Numbered from the stretch's first letter, positions 9,811 to 20,063 are shown. The stretch is 64,000 bases of DNA from Erythrobacteraceae bacterium E2-1 Yellow Sea (GCA_014983025.1 JADCLP010000001.1:62001-126000); one strand, 5' to 3'. Notes: generated from the sequence alone by a model not told the origin. A program made the numbers and translations.

Positions 9811-9827
9811 AGGCGCGCTACGCGCCT
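9811..9827. repeat. Short perfect hairpin before queA
   Basis: AGGCGCG-CTA-CGCGCCT forms a seven-base-pair stem with a three-base loop in the 44-base gap between the cyclophilin gene and queA. No T-run follows on either strand, so it is not a standard terminator. It may stabilise or separate the transcript. Confidence 0.4.
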
Positions 9828-9843
9828 ATAGGGCGCGGCCATT

Positions 9844-10872
9844 ATGCGCGTTGATCTGTTTGATTTTGACCTCCCGCCAGAGCGAATTGCCCTGCGCCCT
9901 GTGCGCCCGCGCGATGCTGCGCGTATGTTACTGGTTCAGGGGGAAAAGCCATTTCAGGATCGCAAAGTTTCCGACCTGCCGCAATTGCTGCGAGCAGGTG
10001 ATGTGCTGGTGTTCAATGATACCCGCGTGATCCCGGCGCAATTGGAAGGGCGCCGTGGAGAGGCAAAGATCGGTGTCACGCTGCATAAGCGGATCGATCT
10101 GCGACGTTGGCAGGCGTTTATACGCAACGCCAAACGCGTGCGGGAGGGGGATGAACTGACCTTTGGAGGTGGGGTGACCGGCATTGCGGAGACACGCCAT
10201 GATGATGGCAGCTTCACGATCAATTTTCCGGGTGATGAGCCGGTTGAGATTTTGCTGGAACGGGCAGGCACAATGCCCCTGCCACCCTATATTGCGGGAA
10301 AGCGGCCCACAGATGCGCAGGACCGCGAAGATTATCAAACCATGTTTGCAACGCGCGATGGCGCAGTCGCGGCACCTACAGCATCACTGCATTTCACACC
10401 CGAACTCGTCGCAGCTATCGATACGGCCGGTATCGCACGCGAAATGCTGACACTGCATGTGGGCGCGGGCACTTTCCTGCCGGTAAAGGCCGAAGAGACG
10501 CAGGATCACCGCATGCATGCCGAATGGGGGCGGATTGATGGCGGCGTGGCGGATAGGCTGAACGCAGCGCGTAAAGCTGGTGGGCGGATTATTGCGGTCG
10601 GCACAACGTCACTGCGCCTGCTGGAAAGCGCTGCACGCGATGATGGTGTGATTGAGCCATTTGAAGGCGATACATCGATTTTCATCACACCAAGTTATCG
10701 CTTTAAGGCAGTGGATGGGTTGATGACCAATTTTCATCTCCCCAAATCGACACTGTTTATGCTGGTCAGCGCATTGATGGGTCTGGATCGCATGCAGGCC
10801 GCTTACGCCCATGCAATCGAAAATGAATATCGCTTCTATTCCTATGGTGACTCATCACTGCTCCTGCCTTAA
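9844..10872 (+). CDS. queA: S-adenosylmethionine:tRNA ribosyltransferase-isomerase
   Basis: Builds epoxyqueuosine in tRNA by moving the ribosyl part of SAM to 7-aminomethyl-7-deazaguanine. The 342 residues match QueA from end to end: [40 protein letters not shown], and [19 protein letters not shown] near the C-terminus. It lies on the same strand as tgt, which performs the preceding base exchange in the queuosine pathway, but an ABC exporter and a DUF481 gene sit between them. Confidence 0.97.
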   Translation: MRVDLFDFDLPPERIALRPVRPRDAARMLLVQGEKPFQDRKVSDLPQLLRAGDVLVFNDTRVIPAQLEGRRGEAKIGVTLHKRIDLRRWQAFIRNAKRVREGDELTFGGGVTGIAETRHDDGSFTINFPGDEPVEILLERAGTMPLPPYIAGKRPTDAQDREDYQTMFATRDGAVAAPTASLHFTPELVAAIDTAGIAREMLTLHVGAGTFLPVKAEETQDHRMHAEWGRIDGGVADRLNAARKAGGRIIAVGTTSLRLLESAARDDGVIEPFEGDTSIFITPSYRFKAVDGLMTNFHLPKSTLFMLVSALMGLDRMQAAYAHAIENEYRFYSYGDSSLLLP

Positions 10873-10881
10873 TCAGTTGCA

Positions 10882-11826
10882 ATGAACGAACCTATTCTTG
10901 AGCTTTCTGGCCTGACCAAGGTCTATTCCGGCGGCCTGAAGGCACTCGACAATGTTGATCTGGAAATACGCAGGGGTGAAATTTTTGCCCTGCTTGGCCC
11001 CAATGGCGCGGGCAAAACCACTCTGATCGGTTCCGTCTGCGGCCTGGTGCGGCCGACAGGTGGTTCAATCAATGCATTTGGGGCAGGGCTAGACACGACT
11101 TGGCGCAGTGCACGGGCACGCATCGGTCTGGTGCCGCAGGAAATGGCGACCGACATGTTCGAGACTGTGTGGCGCGCCGTAAGCTATTCGCGCGGTCTGT
11201 TCGGGCTTGCACCAAACAAGGCAAGGATAGAGGAAATCCTGCGATCGCTGAGCCTGTGGGACAAACGTGATGCGCAAATCCGTGAATTGTCAGGCGGTAT
11301 GAAACGGCGTGTGTTGATTGCAAAGGCGATGGCACATGAACCAGAGCTGCTGTTCCTCGACGAACCTACTGCAGGTGTCGATGTGGAATTGCGCAAGGAT
11401 ATGTGGCGCCAGATTGACGAGATGCGTGCGCGCGGCGTCACCATCATCCTCACCACCCATTATATCGAAGAGGCCGAGGAAATGGCCGACCGTGTCGGTA
11501 TCATCAGCAAGGGGCGGCTTCTGATGGTTGACGAAAAGGCCGCGATGATGACCAAGCTCGGTCTGACTGAGGCGCATTTTGCCTTGGCGGCGCCGCTTGC
11601 ACAGCTGCCCCATGAACTTTCACGATTTTCGGTCGAACTTGAAAAAGGGGGCACATCGCTGCGTTATCGTGGCGGTGATGGAACTGGCAGAGGCAAGGCA
11701 GAGGTGGCCGAACTGGCCAAGGCGCTGGTGAATGCAGGGATAGATTTTACCGGTATCGACACGCGTGAGAGCAGCCTGGAGGATATCTTCGTTTCACTCT
11801 TGGGCGAAGAGGAGGTCCCGGCATGA
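10882..11826 (+). CDS. ABC-2 type transporter, ATP-binding protein
   Basis: Energises an exporter with the permease that follows. It has 314 residues, with Walker A GPNGAGKT at 39-46, the signature LSGGMKRR, Walker B LLFLDEPTAGVD and the switch histidine in LTTHYIEEAEE. The C-terminal ~90 residues form the extra domain seen in ABC-2 exporters (drug, lipid or polysaccharide export). The substrate is not evident. The stop overlaps the permease start by four bases (ATGA), so the two proteins are made together. Confidence 0.93.
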   Translation: MNEPILELSGLTKVYSGGLKALDNVDLEIRRGEIFALLGPNGAGKTTLIGSVCGLVRPTGGSINAFGAGLDTTWRSARARIGLVPQEMATDMFETVWRAVSYSRGLFGLAPNKARIEEILRSLSLWDKRDAQIRELSGGMKRRVLIAKAMAHEPELLFLDEPTAGVDVELRKDMWRQIDEMRARGVTIILTTHYIEEAEEMADRVGIISKGRLLMVDEKAAMMTKLGLTEAHFALAAPLAQLPHELSRFSVELEKGGTSLRYRGGDGTGRGKAEVAELAKALVNAGIDFTGIDTRESSLEDIFVSLLGEEEVPA

Positions 11827-12587
11827 TCGCGTGGCGTTCCACTTGGTCGATCTACAAGCGCGAACTGGTGCGGTTCATGCGCACAGCCTTCCAGTCGGTG
11901 CTTGCACCGGTGCTGACAACTTCGCTCTACATCCTGGTATTTGGCGGGGCAATCGGCGGTCGCATGCCGGACATGGGTACTGTCGATTTTGGCGCTTTCA
12001 TCATACCTGGTCTGCTGATGTTGACCCTGTTGGGTGAAACCACCAGCAATTCCAGCTTCGGCATATACATGCCGCGCTTCACCGGAACGATCTATAAGTT
12101 GCTCAGCGCGCCAGTCGGGTTTGGCGAAACCTTGCTGGGATTTGTCGGCGCTGCTGCAACCAAAAGCCTGATCCTGGCCGCGATCATCCTGCTGACCGCG
12201 CGGATATTTGTCGATTATACAATTGCCCATCCGTTTCTGGCACTGCTCTATATCATGCTGGTCGCCGCAGCCTTCAGCCTGTTTGGCTTCATTATGGGCA
12301 TCTGGGCAGACAATTTTGAAAAGCTCGGCATTATTCCGATGTTGGTTCTGACGCCGCTGACTTTTCTGGGCGGCACATTCTATTCCATCGATATGCTGCC
12401 CGATCCGTGGGACAAGATCGCCCTGGCCAATCCGATCGTCTATCTGGTCAGTGGGCTGCGCTGGACATTCTATGGTTCGTCCGATGTTTCGATTGCCTTG
12501 TCCTTGGGCATAACGTTGGGCTTTCTGGTGCTGTGCGTGGGCGTGGTTGCGGTCATTTTCAAGACAGGTTGGCGGCTGAGGGACTAG
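11823..12587 (+). CDS. ABC-2 type transporter, permease
   Basis: Membrane half of the exporter, 254 residues with about six transmembrane segments. The N-terminal amphipathic WSIYKRELVRFMRT, the PGLLMLTLL segment and the TPLTFLGGTFYSIDMLP segment are typical of the ABC-2 permease family. It overlaps the ATPase gene by four bases. A long open frame on the other strand (11664-12680) is a shadow with no protein-like character. Confidence 0.92.
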   Translation: MIAWRSTWSIYKRELVRFMRTAFQSVLAPVLTTSLYILVFGGAIGGRMPDMGTVDFGAFIIPGLLMLTLLGETTSNSSFGIYMPRFTGTIYKLLSAPVGFGETLLGFVGAAATKSLILAAIILLTARIFVDYTIAHPFLALLYIMLVAAAFSLFGFIMGIWADNFEKLGIIPMLVLTPLTFLGGTFYSIDMLPDPWDKIALANPIVYLVSGLRWTFYGSSDVSIALSLGITLGFLVLCVGVVAVIFKTGWRLRD

Positions 12588-12623
12588 TGTAGCTGTGGCG
12601 AAGCAGCTAGGGGCATCGCCGTC

Positions 12624-13568
12624 ATGAAAAATGCCCTTTCCATCTCCTTCATTGCTGCCCTTTCTTCTACCCCGGTTCATGCAGAATTACCGCAACCCGT
12701 TCGCGCTATGCTCGATGCAGCTATTGCAACAGGTGACGCACAGAAAGTTGCGACAATCGCGGAAATCGCACGACAGACCAACCCGGATGACGGGGATGAA
12801 ATTGATCAGCTGCTGGCTGAATTTGCAGAGACAAAGCGGGCTGCGGAAAAGCTTGCTGCCAAGGAAGCAGAACGCCAAATTCGCAGCGCTGGATTGTTTG
12901 AAAATTGGTCGGGGGAAGGCCAGATTGGCGCATCCCATTCCAGTGGAAATACCGATAATGTTGGCGTGAATGCTGCCTTGAAGGTGAAGCGCGAGGGTGT
13001 TGACTGGAGCCATCGCCTGCGGTTTGCGGCTGATTACCAACGCACCAATGGCAGTACCAGCCGTGAACAATATCTGGCGGTCTACGAACCACGCTTTCAG
13101 GTAAATGATGGCCTGTTTACTTATGGGCTGGCGCAATATGATCGCGACCGTCTTCAGGGGTTTTCCAACCGCTATTCCTTTTCAGGCGGTCTGGGATACA
13201 CTGTGTTTAACAGAGAGACACTCAATCTCTCGGTCAAGGCGGGGCCATCTTACCGTCGGACCAATTTTGTCGATGGGTCACATGAAAACAGTTTTGGGGC
13301 CTTGTTCGGCCTAGATTTCGATTGGCAGATCATTGATGGTCTGAAATTGACTCATGATGCCAATCTGGTGACGGAAGGTGGAAGCAGCGCAACTCTCATT
13401 GTTGATTCTTCGAATACGACCATCAATCTTTTGACGGGACTTCAGGCGAAAGTGAGCGACCGGTTGAGTACGCGCTTTTCCTATCAAATCGAATATGACA
13501 GCAATCCACCCGTGGGGGCAGTTTCAACAGACACCACATCACGGTTTTCATTGGTTTATGGTTTCTGA
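12624..13568 (+). CDS. DUF481 family outer-membrane protein
   Basis: Predicted secreted protein of 314 residues. A signal peptide (MKNALSISFIAALSSTPVHA) is followed by a charged helical region (about 30-90) and then a DUF481-like domain: alternating strands such as WSGEGQIGASHSSGNTDNVG, YEPRFQVNDGLFTYG, and a final aromatic residue (LVYGF), the usual end of an outer-membrane beta-barrel recognised by BAM. The function of DUF481 proteins is unknown. It lies 6 bases before tgt, so it may be transcribed with it. Confidence 0.85.
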   Translation: MKNALSISFIAALSSTPVHAELPQPVRAMLDAAIATGDAQKVATIAEIARQTNPDDGDEIDQLLAEFAETKRAAEKLAAKEAERQIRSAGLFENWSGEGQIGASHSSGNTDNVGVNAALKVKREGVDWSHRLRFAADYQRTNGSTSREQYLAVYEPRFQVNDGLFTYGLAQYDRDRLQGFSNRYSFSGGLGYTVFNRETLNLSVKAGPSYRRTNFVDGSHENSFGALFGLDFDWQIIDGLKLTHDANLVTEGGSSATLIVDSSNTTINLLTGLQAKVSDRLSTRFSYQIEYDSNPPVGAVSTDTTSRFSLVYGF

Positions 13569-14699
<1,131 letters not shown>

Positions 14700-14719
14700 T
14701 CGCGCTTAATACCGAATGT

Positions 14720-14744
14720 CCGCTAACGACCCAATTGCGGACGT
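14720..14744. repeat. Degenerate 25-base repeat, left copy
   Basis: CCGCTAACGACCCAATTGCG followed by GACGT matches 18 of 25 bases of the segment at 15108-15132. The two copies are in direct orientation and flank the frameshifted small membrane gene. Its own GTCCGC/GCGGAC ends could form a six-base-pair stem. It may be a decayed dispersed repeat; similarity was judged by eye. Confidence 0.35.
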
Positions 14745-14797
14745 TGGCGGGTCGGGGTTCAGAGTCTGTCAACTGTTGAATGTCGAGATGTCACCGC

Positions 14798-15045
14798 ATG
14801 AGTTATTCCGATCAGCTGACACAGCCACTTACGGCAAGGTCGAAGTCTTACATAACCAACTTGGGGCTTGCAGCTTCTGTTTTGGCGGCATTCGCAGTGT
14901 TCGGATTTGATTCAACGGTTGATTGGATTGGCCTCAGCAAGGGGGCAGCTTCTTTTGGGCGGGAATGCTCATCCTGTTGAACGCGATATTGTTTGTGGGC
15001 TTCGTAGTTGATCTAGCAGTTTATTTCATCTTGAAGTACTTTTGA
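14798..15045 (+). pseudogene. Frameshifted small two-helix membrane protein
   Basis: The frame from the ATG at 14798 encodes MSYSDQLTQPL, a hydrophobic segment (LGLAASVLAAFAVFGF) and then DWIGLSKGA before it breaks up. From the GGGGG run at 14941-14945 a different frame continues SFFWAGMLILLNAILFVGFV, a second membrane segment, to a stop at 15043-15045. One extra G in the run would join the halves into a protein of about 83 residues. This is either a real frameshift mutation, a slip-prone site, or a sequence error. I do not recognise the family. Base composition is richer in A+T than the neighbours. Confidence 0.6.
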
Positions 15046-15107
15046 AACAGCAGCTAGGTGTGAGAATGGAGTGGCAATTCTCGTCATGGAACTGCCAATG
15101 TTCATGA

Positions 15108-15132
15108 CCGCTTTCTACCCAATATCAGACAT
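15108..15132. repeat. Degenerate 25-base repeat, right copy
   Basis: CCGCTTTCTACCCAATATCA followed by GACAT resembles the segment at 14720-14744 (18 of 25 bases, same orientation). Together they bracket the frameshifted gene. The stretch between 15046 and 15150 otherwise shows no gene. Confidence 0.35.
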
Positions 15133-15151
15133 CCTCTAAAGTGGTGATGGC

Positions 15152-15181
15152 AAACAAAAAAGGCGGCCCCGCAGGACCGCC
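15152..15181 (-). terminator. Intrinsic terminator of rpsD
   Basis: On the minus strand GGCGGTCC-TGCG-GGGCCGCC (eight pairs, one G-T) is followed by TTTTTTGTTT. It lies about 95 bases after the rpsD stop, with the palindromic element 15188-15268 between gene and terminator. Confidence 0.85.
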
Positions 15182-15187
15182 CCATGT

Positions 15188-15268
15188 CGTCATTCCTGCG
15201 GAAGCAGGAATCTCTTTCCCGTCTATTGCTCGCTTGCGAACGAGACCCCAGCTTTCGCTGGGTTGACG
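15188..15268. repeat. Two-hairpin palindromic element (same family as in glyS)
   Basis: The 81-base unit starts CGTCA and ends TGACG. It has a left hairpin ATTCCTGC-GGAA-GCAGGAAT and a right hairpin CCCAGC-TTTC-GCTGGG joined by a variable middle. Architecture and length match the two 79-base units inside glyS (52823-52901, 53639-53717). It lies just after the rpsD stop (15275, leftward gene) and before its terminator. It carries no gene and is probably a non-autonomous dispersed repeat. Confidence 0.8.
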
Positions 15269-15274
15269 GCCTAA

Positions 15275-15889
15275 TTAACGCGAATAGAATTCGACAACCA
15301 GGTTCGGTTCCATGGTGACGGGGTAGGGCACCTCGTCCAGCTTGGGAATGCGGGCGAAGGTCACCTTGTCATTGCCATCGGTTGCAACATAATCAGGAAT
15401 GTCACGTTCCGGCAGGCTTTGTGCTTCGATAACCAGCGCCATTTCCTTGGCCTTGCTACCCAGCGAAACAACGTCACCTACCTTGACACGGGCCGATGCG
15501 ATGTTGGTCTTCACACCATTCAGATAGATATGGCCGTGGCTGACGATCTGGCGAGCAGCGAAAATGGTCGGCGCGAACTTGGCGCGGTACACAACCATAT
15601 CCAGGCGCTGTTCCAACAGGCCGATCAGGTTCTGACCGGTATCGCCCTTCATACGCGATGCTTCCTGATAAGTGCGCTTGAACTGCTTTTCGGTCACATC
15701 GCCGTAATAGCCTTTCAGCTTCTGCTTGGCGCGCAGCTGCAGGCCGTAGTCGGACATCTTGCTCTTGCGGCGCTGGCCGTGCTGGCCGGGACCGTAAGAA
15801 CGCTTGTTGACCGGGGAATTCGGGCGGCCCCAGATGTTTTCACCCATCCGGCGGTCGAGTTTGTACTTGGCGCTCTTGCGCTTAGACAT
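15275..15889 (-). CDS. rpsD: 30S ribosomal protein S4
   Basis: Primary 16S rRNA-binding protein of the small subunit. The 204 residues start [21 protein letters not shown] and contain the S4 RNA-binding domain ([29 protein letters not shown]), ending in VVEFYSR. It lacks the zinc-type cysteines of some S4 proteins. The frame is open to 15955, but AAGGAAAG just upstream of 15889 and family length fix the start. It is monocistronic here, with its own terminator and a hairpin in its leader. Confidence 0.97.
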   Translation of the reverse strand: MSKRKSAKYKLDRRMGENIWGRPNSPVNKRSYGPGQHGQRRKSKMSDYGLQLRAKQKLKGYYGDVTEKQFKRTYQEASRMKGDTGQNLIGLLEQRLDMVVYRAKFAPTIFAARQIVSHGHIYLNGVKTNIASARVKVGDVVSLGSKAKEMALVIEAQSLPERDIPDYVATDGNDKVTFARIPKLDEVPYPVTMEPNLVVEFYSR

Positions 15890-15910
15890 AAGTCTTTCCT
15901 TCAATTTGCT

Positions 15911-15930
15911 GGACCACCCCAGTGGTGGCC
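15911..15930 (-). promoter_or_regulatory. Hairpin in the rpsD leader
   Basis: GGCCACC...GGTGGTCC forms seven pairs with one bulged base, about 20 bases upstream of the rpsD start codon and next to its ribosome site. S4 represses its own mRNA in several bacteria through leader structures. A similar role here is only a guess. It falls in the 203-base divergent gap before the chorismate mutase gene, which must also hold both promoters; none was clear to me. Confidence 0.3.
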
Positions 15931-16092
15931 ATTTAACCCGGCATCGCACCGCCAAACCTTATGTTTGACGCGGCCACCGCTTCACCGGGGTGCGGGACCA
16001 ATTCGCGAAGCGCGCGCACTAGCAGGATCGGAGCAGAGGTCAAGCCTTGCTTGCACTCGACAAATCGCGCCATTCGCGCCAATGCGGCAGGC

Positions 16093-16407
16093 ATGACTGA
16101 GTCACTGATTTTTCCCGAAGATTGCCGCACGATGCCCGAAGTGCGTGCCGGGGTTGATGCAACTGATCGTGAATTGATCGCTCTGTTGGATCGTCGCTTT
16201 GCCTTTATGCGCGCGGCAGCGCGGATCAAGGATGATCGGGGTGCCGTGCGTGACGAGACACGTAAGGCCGAAGTGATCGAAAATATTCGGAAAGACGCGC
16301 TTGATCGCAATTTGCCAGCAGAAAAACTGGCGCAAATCTGGGATCTTCTGGTCGAAAGCTCGATTGATTATGAACTGGAAGAATGGGACCGTTTACGGGC
16401 AGACTAA
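16093..16407 (+). CDS. Chorismate mutase (AroQ type)
   Basis: Predicted conversion of chorismate to prephenate for phenylalanine and tyrosine. It is a small, all-helical, stand-alone protein of 104 residues. VDATDRELIALLDRRFAFMRAAARIK and the charged helix VRDETRKAEVIENIRKDA carry the Arg/Lys pattern of AroQ/PchB mutases. I begin at the ATG at 16093 (MTESLIFPED) rather than the farther upstream 15961, because the extra residues are not family-like. It overlaps the convergent small secreted protein gene by four bases. Confidence 0.88.
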   Translation: MTESLIFPEDCRTMPEVRAGVDATDRELIALLDRRFAFMRAAARIKDDRGAVRDETRKAEVIENIRKDALDRNLPAEKLAQIWDLLVESSIDYELEEWDRLRAD

Positions 16408-16742
16408 CGGTTGCTGTTCAGATCGCCACCATGCCGGCGCTCATAATCATTTGAAAAATTACGGGCCGCACGCTTACCGGCTTCAGCCTCTTCCTTTATC
16501 TGGCTTTCCGTCTGGCAAATTTGCTTCTTGATGGTGCTTCCGATCACCTTTTCTCGACGACAGATTACCTTTTCGGGCTCTACAGCATCGCCTGAAACAA
16601 TAATGTCTTCGCCATCCGTTTCAGCAGGCAGATTTTCGTCAGGAATATCTGAGGAGGCTTGTTCCGGGATGCCTGGTACAACAACGCTTGCATCCTGACC
16701 GACTTCGGCCTGTGCCATCAGCAAGAATAGTGCAAATATCAT
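16404..16742 (-). CDS. Small secreted protein with a paired-cysteine C-terminal motif
   Basis: A 112-residue protein with a short signal peptide (MIFALFLLMAQAEVG), an acidic linker, then VICRREKVIGSTIKKQICQT followed by a charged helix. The C-R-x-x...G-S-x...C pattern is one I associate with small periplasmic proteins common in sphingomonads; the two cysteines could form a disulphide. The function is unknown. It lies 57 bases downstream of the RNA methyltransferase gene on the same strand. Confidence 0.65.
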   Translation of the reverse strand: MIFALFLLMAQAEVGQDASVVVPGIPEQASSDIPDENLPAETDGEDIIVSGDAVEPEKVICRREKVIGSTIKKQICQTESQIKEEAEAGKRAARNFSNDYERRHGGDLNSNR

Positions 16743-16799
16743 TACAAATCCTCCAGATACGAACTATCGCATCAAGATAATTCAGTGGCAAGATGCCAT

Positions 16800-17516
16800 T
16801 CAGCGCCGCGCGTCTCTCTGCAAGGAACTGAGTACACCCCGCAGTGTCCGCACCTCCAGATGGTTCCATGCCGGCTTGGTCAAAACCGTGCGTAAAGTCT
16901 TGCGGGTGGCATCGGCGCGGGCTTCAGGCAGAAAATATCCTTTCGGCTCCAGCATCACTTCCAGATGCGCGATCAGTCCGTCCAGTTCCTCTTGCGGGGC
17001 GGGGGGCAGTAACTCTTCCTCGGTCGGTTGGACCAGATCTGCATGTTTTGACCATTCATAGGCGCACAGGATCACCGCCTGCGCCAGATTGAGTGATCCA
17101 AATTCCGGATTGATTGGCACGGTGATGATGGTCCGAGCCAGCGCCACATCCTCTGTTTCCAGCCCCGATGCCTCTCGCCCGAACAATATCGCGCTTTTGC
17201 CTGGTTCGGCGTGGATCTGTCGCCCGGCTTCATCCGGCCCGACCACAGGCTTGGTCACGCCACGTTTGCGCACCGTGGTCGCATAGATATGCGTGCAATC
17301 GGCCACCGCTTCGGCCACGGTACCAAACACTTTCGCCTGATCCAGCACGATGTCAGCCCCGGCAGCCGCTGGCCCGGCACTGGGATTGGGCCACCCATCG
17401 CGCGGGGCGACCAGCCGCATTTCTGTGAGCCCGAAATTGAGCATGGCCCGCGCCGCCTTGCCGATATTTTCGCCTAATTGTGGGCGCACCAATATGATCG
17501 CGGGTTGTTCAGCCAT
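16800..17516 (-). CDS. trmJ: TrmJ-type RNA 2'-O-methyltransferase (SPOUT)
   Basis: Predicted tRNA ribose methyltransferase (TrmJ modifies position 32). It has 238 residues with [21 protein letters not shown] at the start, [14 protein letters not shown] (SAM-binding knot) and [14 protein letters not shown], hallmarks of the TrmJ/TrmH SPOUT family. Start at 17516 ([10 protein letters not shown]). The start lies inside the end of nrdR (eight-base overlap), so the two are likely coupled. The exact tRNA target is inferred from the family. Confidence 0.88.
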   Translation of the reverse strand: MAEQPAIILVRPQLGENIGKAARAMLNFGLTEMRLVAPRDGWPNPSAGPAAAGADIVLDQAKVFGTVAEAVADCTHIYATTVRKRGVTKPVVGPDEAGRQIHAEPGKSAILFGREASGLETEDVALARTIITVPINPEFGSLNLAQAVILCAYEWSKHADLVQPTEEELLPPAPQEELDGLIAHLEVMLEPKGYFLPEARADATRKTLRTVLTKPAWNHLEVRTLRGVLSSLQRDARR

Positions 17517-17970
17517 CCGCCATATCGCGGACATTGCTGGCAAATTCTTCGAAATCCTTGGCTTCGCTGAAATCGCGATAGACGGATGCGAAGCGGATAT
17601 AGGCCACGCTGTCGATCTGGCGTAGCCCGTCCATTACCATTTCACCAATCCGCGCAGAAGGGACTTCGGCATCGCCAGAGGTTTCAACCTGGCGCTGAAT
17701 GCCGGAAACCAACTGATCGATCCGTTCCTGGCTAACGCCGCGCTTGCGACAGGCCAAAGAGACAGATTGTTCCAGCTTGGCCCGATCAAACGCTTCACGC
17801 CTGTCATTGCTTTTCACCACCGTCACTTCGCGTAATTGCACGCGTTCAAAGGTGGTGAAGCGCGCGCCGCAATGGCTGCATTGGCGCCTGCGCCGGATCA
17901 CCGCATTATCCTCTGTCGGGCGGCTGTCCTTTACCTGGCTGTCATCATGGGCGCAAAAGGGACAGCGCAT
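17509..17970 (-). CDS. nrdR: Transcriptional repressor NrdR
   Basis: ATP/dATP-sensing repressor of ribonucleotide reductase genes. Of 153 residues, it has an N-terminal zinc ribbon ([10 protein letters not shown] ... [12 protein letters not shown], with Cys 3, 6, 31 and 34) and an ATP-cone domain starting [16 protein letters not shown]. Its ATG directly follows the stop codon of the small upstream gene (17971). glyA-nrdR-methyltransferase is a usual neighbourhood in alphaproteobacteria. Confidence 0.97.
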   Translation of the reverse strand: MRCPFCAHDDSQVKDSRPTEDNAVIRRRRQCSHCGARFTTFERVQLREVTVVKSNDRREAFDRAKLEQSVSLACRKRGVSQERIDQLVSGIQRQVETSGDAEVPSARIGEMVMDGLRQIDSVAYIRFASVYRDFSEAKDFEEFASNVRDMADG

Positions 17971-18198
17971 TCAGGGGCGCACCCGTTTGTAAAGCGCGAT
18001 GCCAGCGCCCGCGACGCCGCCAATGATCGGCCCGACAAAAGGCAACACAATGCCTGCCACCGCACCGATTGCGGCGCCGGTCAGCACCGGCTTGGTGGAA
18101 GGGTGCTTCATCCCCTCCTTAGCAATGGCTTTCAGTTCGGCAGTCGCGTCGGGGATCAGATCATGATCCTGTGATTTAGGGTCTTTTCCAGATGCCAT
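17971..18198 (-). CDS. Small glycine-rich membrane protein
   Basis: A 75-residue protein: a charged N-terminus (MASGKDPKSQDHDLIPDATA), then GAAIGAVAGIVLPFVGPIIG, a glycine-rich hydrophobic segment long enough to cross the membrane, and a basic end. It has no known function. It sits between glyA (10-base gap) and nrdR (0-base gap) on one strand, so it is part of this operon. A ribosome site GGAGG lies just upstream of the chosen ATG. Confidence 0.7.
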   Translation of the reverse strand: MASGKDPKSQDHDLIPDATAELKAIAKEGMKHPSTKPVLTGAAIGAVAGIVLPFVGPIIGGVAGAGIALYKRVRP

Positions 18199-18208
18199 TT
18201 CGGCCTCC

Positions 18209-19519
18209 TTACATTCCCGGATATACGGGGAAATCGGCGCACAGGGCACTGACGCGGCCACGCACGGCTTCTTCCACCTGTGCATCGCCTTCAGGCCCGT
18301 TCTTGGACAGGCCATTGACCACTTCGGCGATCAATTCGCCCACCTTGCGGAATTCTTCTGTGCCGAAACCGCGCGTTGTGCCCGCCGGTGTGCCCAGACG
18401 GATGCCGCTGGTTACAAAGGGGCTGCGCGTATCATATGGGATGCCGTTCTTGTTGCAGGTAAGCCAGGCACGATCGAGGCCCTTTTCCGCATCCTTGCCC
18501 GTCACATCCTTGGCCGTAAGATCAACCAGCATGGAGTGATTGTCCGTCCCGCCGGACACGATCCGCAACCCGTTTTCTTCCAGGCTTGCGGCCAGCGCGC
18601 GGGCATTGGCCACAACATTGGCGGCATAGGTCCTGAATTCTGGGCGTAGCGCCTCGGCAAAGGCAACCGCTTTCGCTGCCACGACATGCATCAGCGGGCC
18701 ACCTTGCAGGCCGGGGAAGACTGCCATGTTCAACGGCTTGGTCAATTCCTCATCATTCCACAGAATCACACCCGAACGCGGCCCGCGCAGGCTTTTATGC
18801 GTGGTGGTGGTCACCACATGGGCATGAGGGAAGGGGCTGGGGTGTTCGCCGCCGGCGACAAGGCCGGAGATGTGGCTCATATCCACCATCAGATAGGCGC
18901 CAACTTCATCGGCAATGCGGCGGAAGCCTTCAAAATCCCACACGCGCGAATAGGCGGTGCCGCCTGCGATAATGATTTTTGGCTTATGTTCGCGGGCGAT
19001 CTTGGCAACCTCGTCCATATCGATGCGCTCATCATCCTTGCGCACGCCATAGGCGACCGGGTTGAACCATTTGCCGCTCATATTAACGGGCGAGCCATGC
19101 GTCAGGTGGCCGCCTGAATTGAGGTCCAGCCCCATGAAGGTATCACCGGGATTGAGCAGGGCCAGGAACACGGCCTGGTTCATCTGCGATCCGCTGTTGG
19201 GCTGTACATTGGCGAAATTGCAGCCAAACAATTGTTTGGCGCGTTCAATGGCCAGCGTTTCGACCACATCGGCGTAATCGCAGCCGCCATAGTAACGCTT
19301 GCCCGGATAGCCTTCGGCATATTTATTTGTGAAGACGCTGCCCGTTGCCTCCAGCACTGCGCGACTGGCGATATTCTCCGAAGCGATCAGTTCGATCTTG
19401 TCTTGCTGCCGCTTCAATTCCTTGCGGATGGCGGCGTAGATTTCAGGATCGGCCTGTTCCAGCGTGTCATTCCAGAAGGCGTTCATCGGCTTGCTTTCGG
19501 TAAGAGTGGCAGTGGTCAT
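18209..19519 (-). CDS. glyA: Serine hydroxymethyltransferase
   Basis: PLP enzyme interconverting serine and glycine while charging tetrahydrofolate. It has 436 residues with ELIASENI (rendered [11 protein letters not shown]), the [14 protein letters not shown] substrate loop, [12 protein letters not shown], and the PLP lysine in [15 protein letters not shown]. The N-terminal ten residues are extra; a start at the internal Met12 is possible. It lies 21 bases after rpiB. Confidence 0.97.
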   Translation of the reverse strand: MTTATLTESKPMNAFWNDTLEQADPEIYAAIRKELKRQQDKIELIASENIASRAVLEATGSVFTNKYAEGYPGKRYYGGCDYADVVETLAIERAKQLFGCNFANVQPNSGSQMNQAVFLALLNPGDTFMGLDLNSGGHLTHGSPVNMSGKWFNPVAYGVRKDDERIDMDEVAKIAREHKPKIIIAGGTAYSRVWDFEGFRRIADEVGAYLMVDMSHISGLVAGGEHPSPFPHAHVVTTTTHKSLRGPRSGVILWNDEELTKPLNMAVFPGLQGGPLMHVVAAKAVAFAEALRPEFRTYAANVVANARALAASLEENGLRIVSGGTDNHSMLVDLTAKDVTGKDAEKGLDRAWLTCNKNGIPYDTRSPFVTSGIRLGTPAGTTRGFGTEEFRKVGELIAEVVNGLSKNGPEGDAQVEEAVRGRVSALCADFPVYPGM

Positions 19520-19540
19520 GGGATCTCTTGCGGGCTGAAT

Positions 19541-20005
19541 TTACTGGAGAGGGGTGATGGATGGGCCGTCAACAGGCGGATTGGACAATTTGTCTACCCG
19601 GCGCTGGTGCCGTCCACCGGCAAATTCTGTGTCGAGGAAGGCGGTGATGCAGGCTTTGGCCATGTCGACGCCAGTGAGCCGCGCGCCCATTGCCAGTACA
19701 TTGGCGTCATTATGTTCGCGCGCCAGGCTGGCGGAAAGCGGCTCTGACACCAGTGCGCAGCGTACGGCAGGGTTGCGGTTGACCGAAATCGAAATACCGA
19801 TCCCGCTGCCGCACAGGGCAATGCCACGTTCCGCTGTGCCATCGGCGACAACACCAGCCAGCTTGTAACCGTAATCGGGGTAATCGACGCTCTCGGTCGT
19901 GTCAGGGCCAAGGTCAGCGACTTCATGCCCTTCCTCTATCAGCCACTCACGCAGCTGGGCTTTCAACTCGATGGCGGCATGGTCTGATGATATGGCGATA
20001 CGCAT
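19541..20005 (-). CDS. rpiB: Ribose-5-phosphate isomerase B
   Basis: Interconverts ribose 5-phosphate and ribulose 5-phosphate. It has 154 residues, with MRIAISSDHAAIELK at the start, the catalytic-cysteine stretch GIALCGSGIGISISVN, and NDANVLAMGARL. It is the first clear gene of a leftward group leading into glyA. The gap of 58 bases to the Y-family polymerase gene means that it may have its own promoter or be read through from the polymerase. Confidence 0.95.
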   Translation of the reverse strand: MRIAISSDHAAIELKAQLREWLIEEGHEVADLGPDTTESVDYPDYGYKLAGVVADGTAERGIALCGSGIGISISVNRNPAVRCALVSEPLSASLAREHNDANVLAMGARLTGVDMAKACITAFLDTEFAGGRHQRRVDKLSNPPVDGPSITPLQ

Positions 20006-20063
20006 GGGCGGGCCAATAATGCCCTATGTGCGCGGTGACCAGTCCCAGAGAGCTTTTTCTGCC

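Noticed and set aside
11664-12680. 338-residue leftward open frame under the ABC permease
   Set aside because: It is antisense to the permease and is rich in Gln, His, Arg and Asp typical of shadow frames. No ribosome site or domain.
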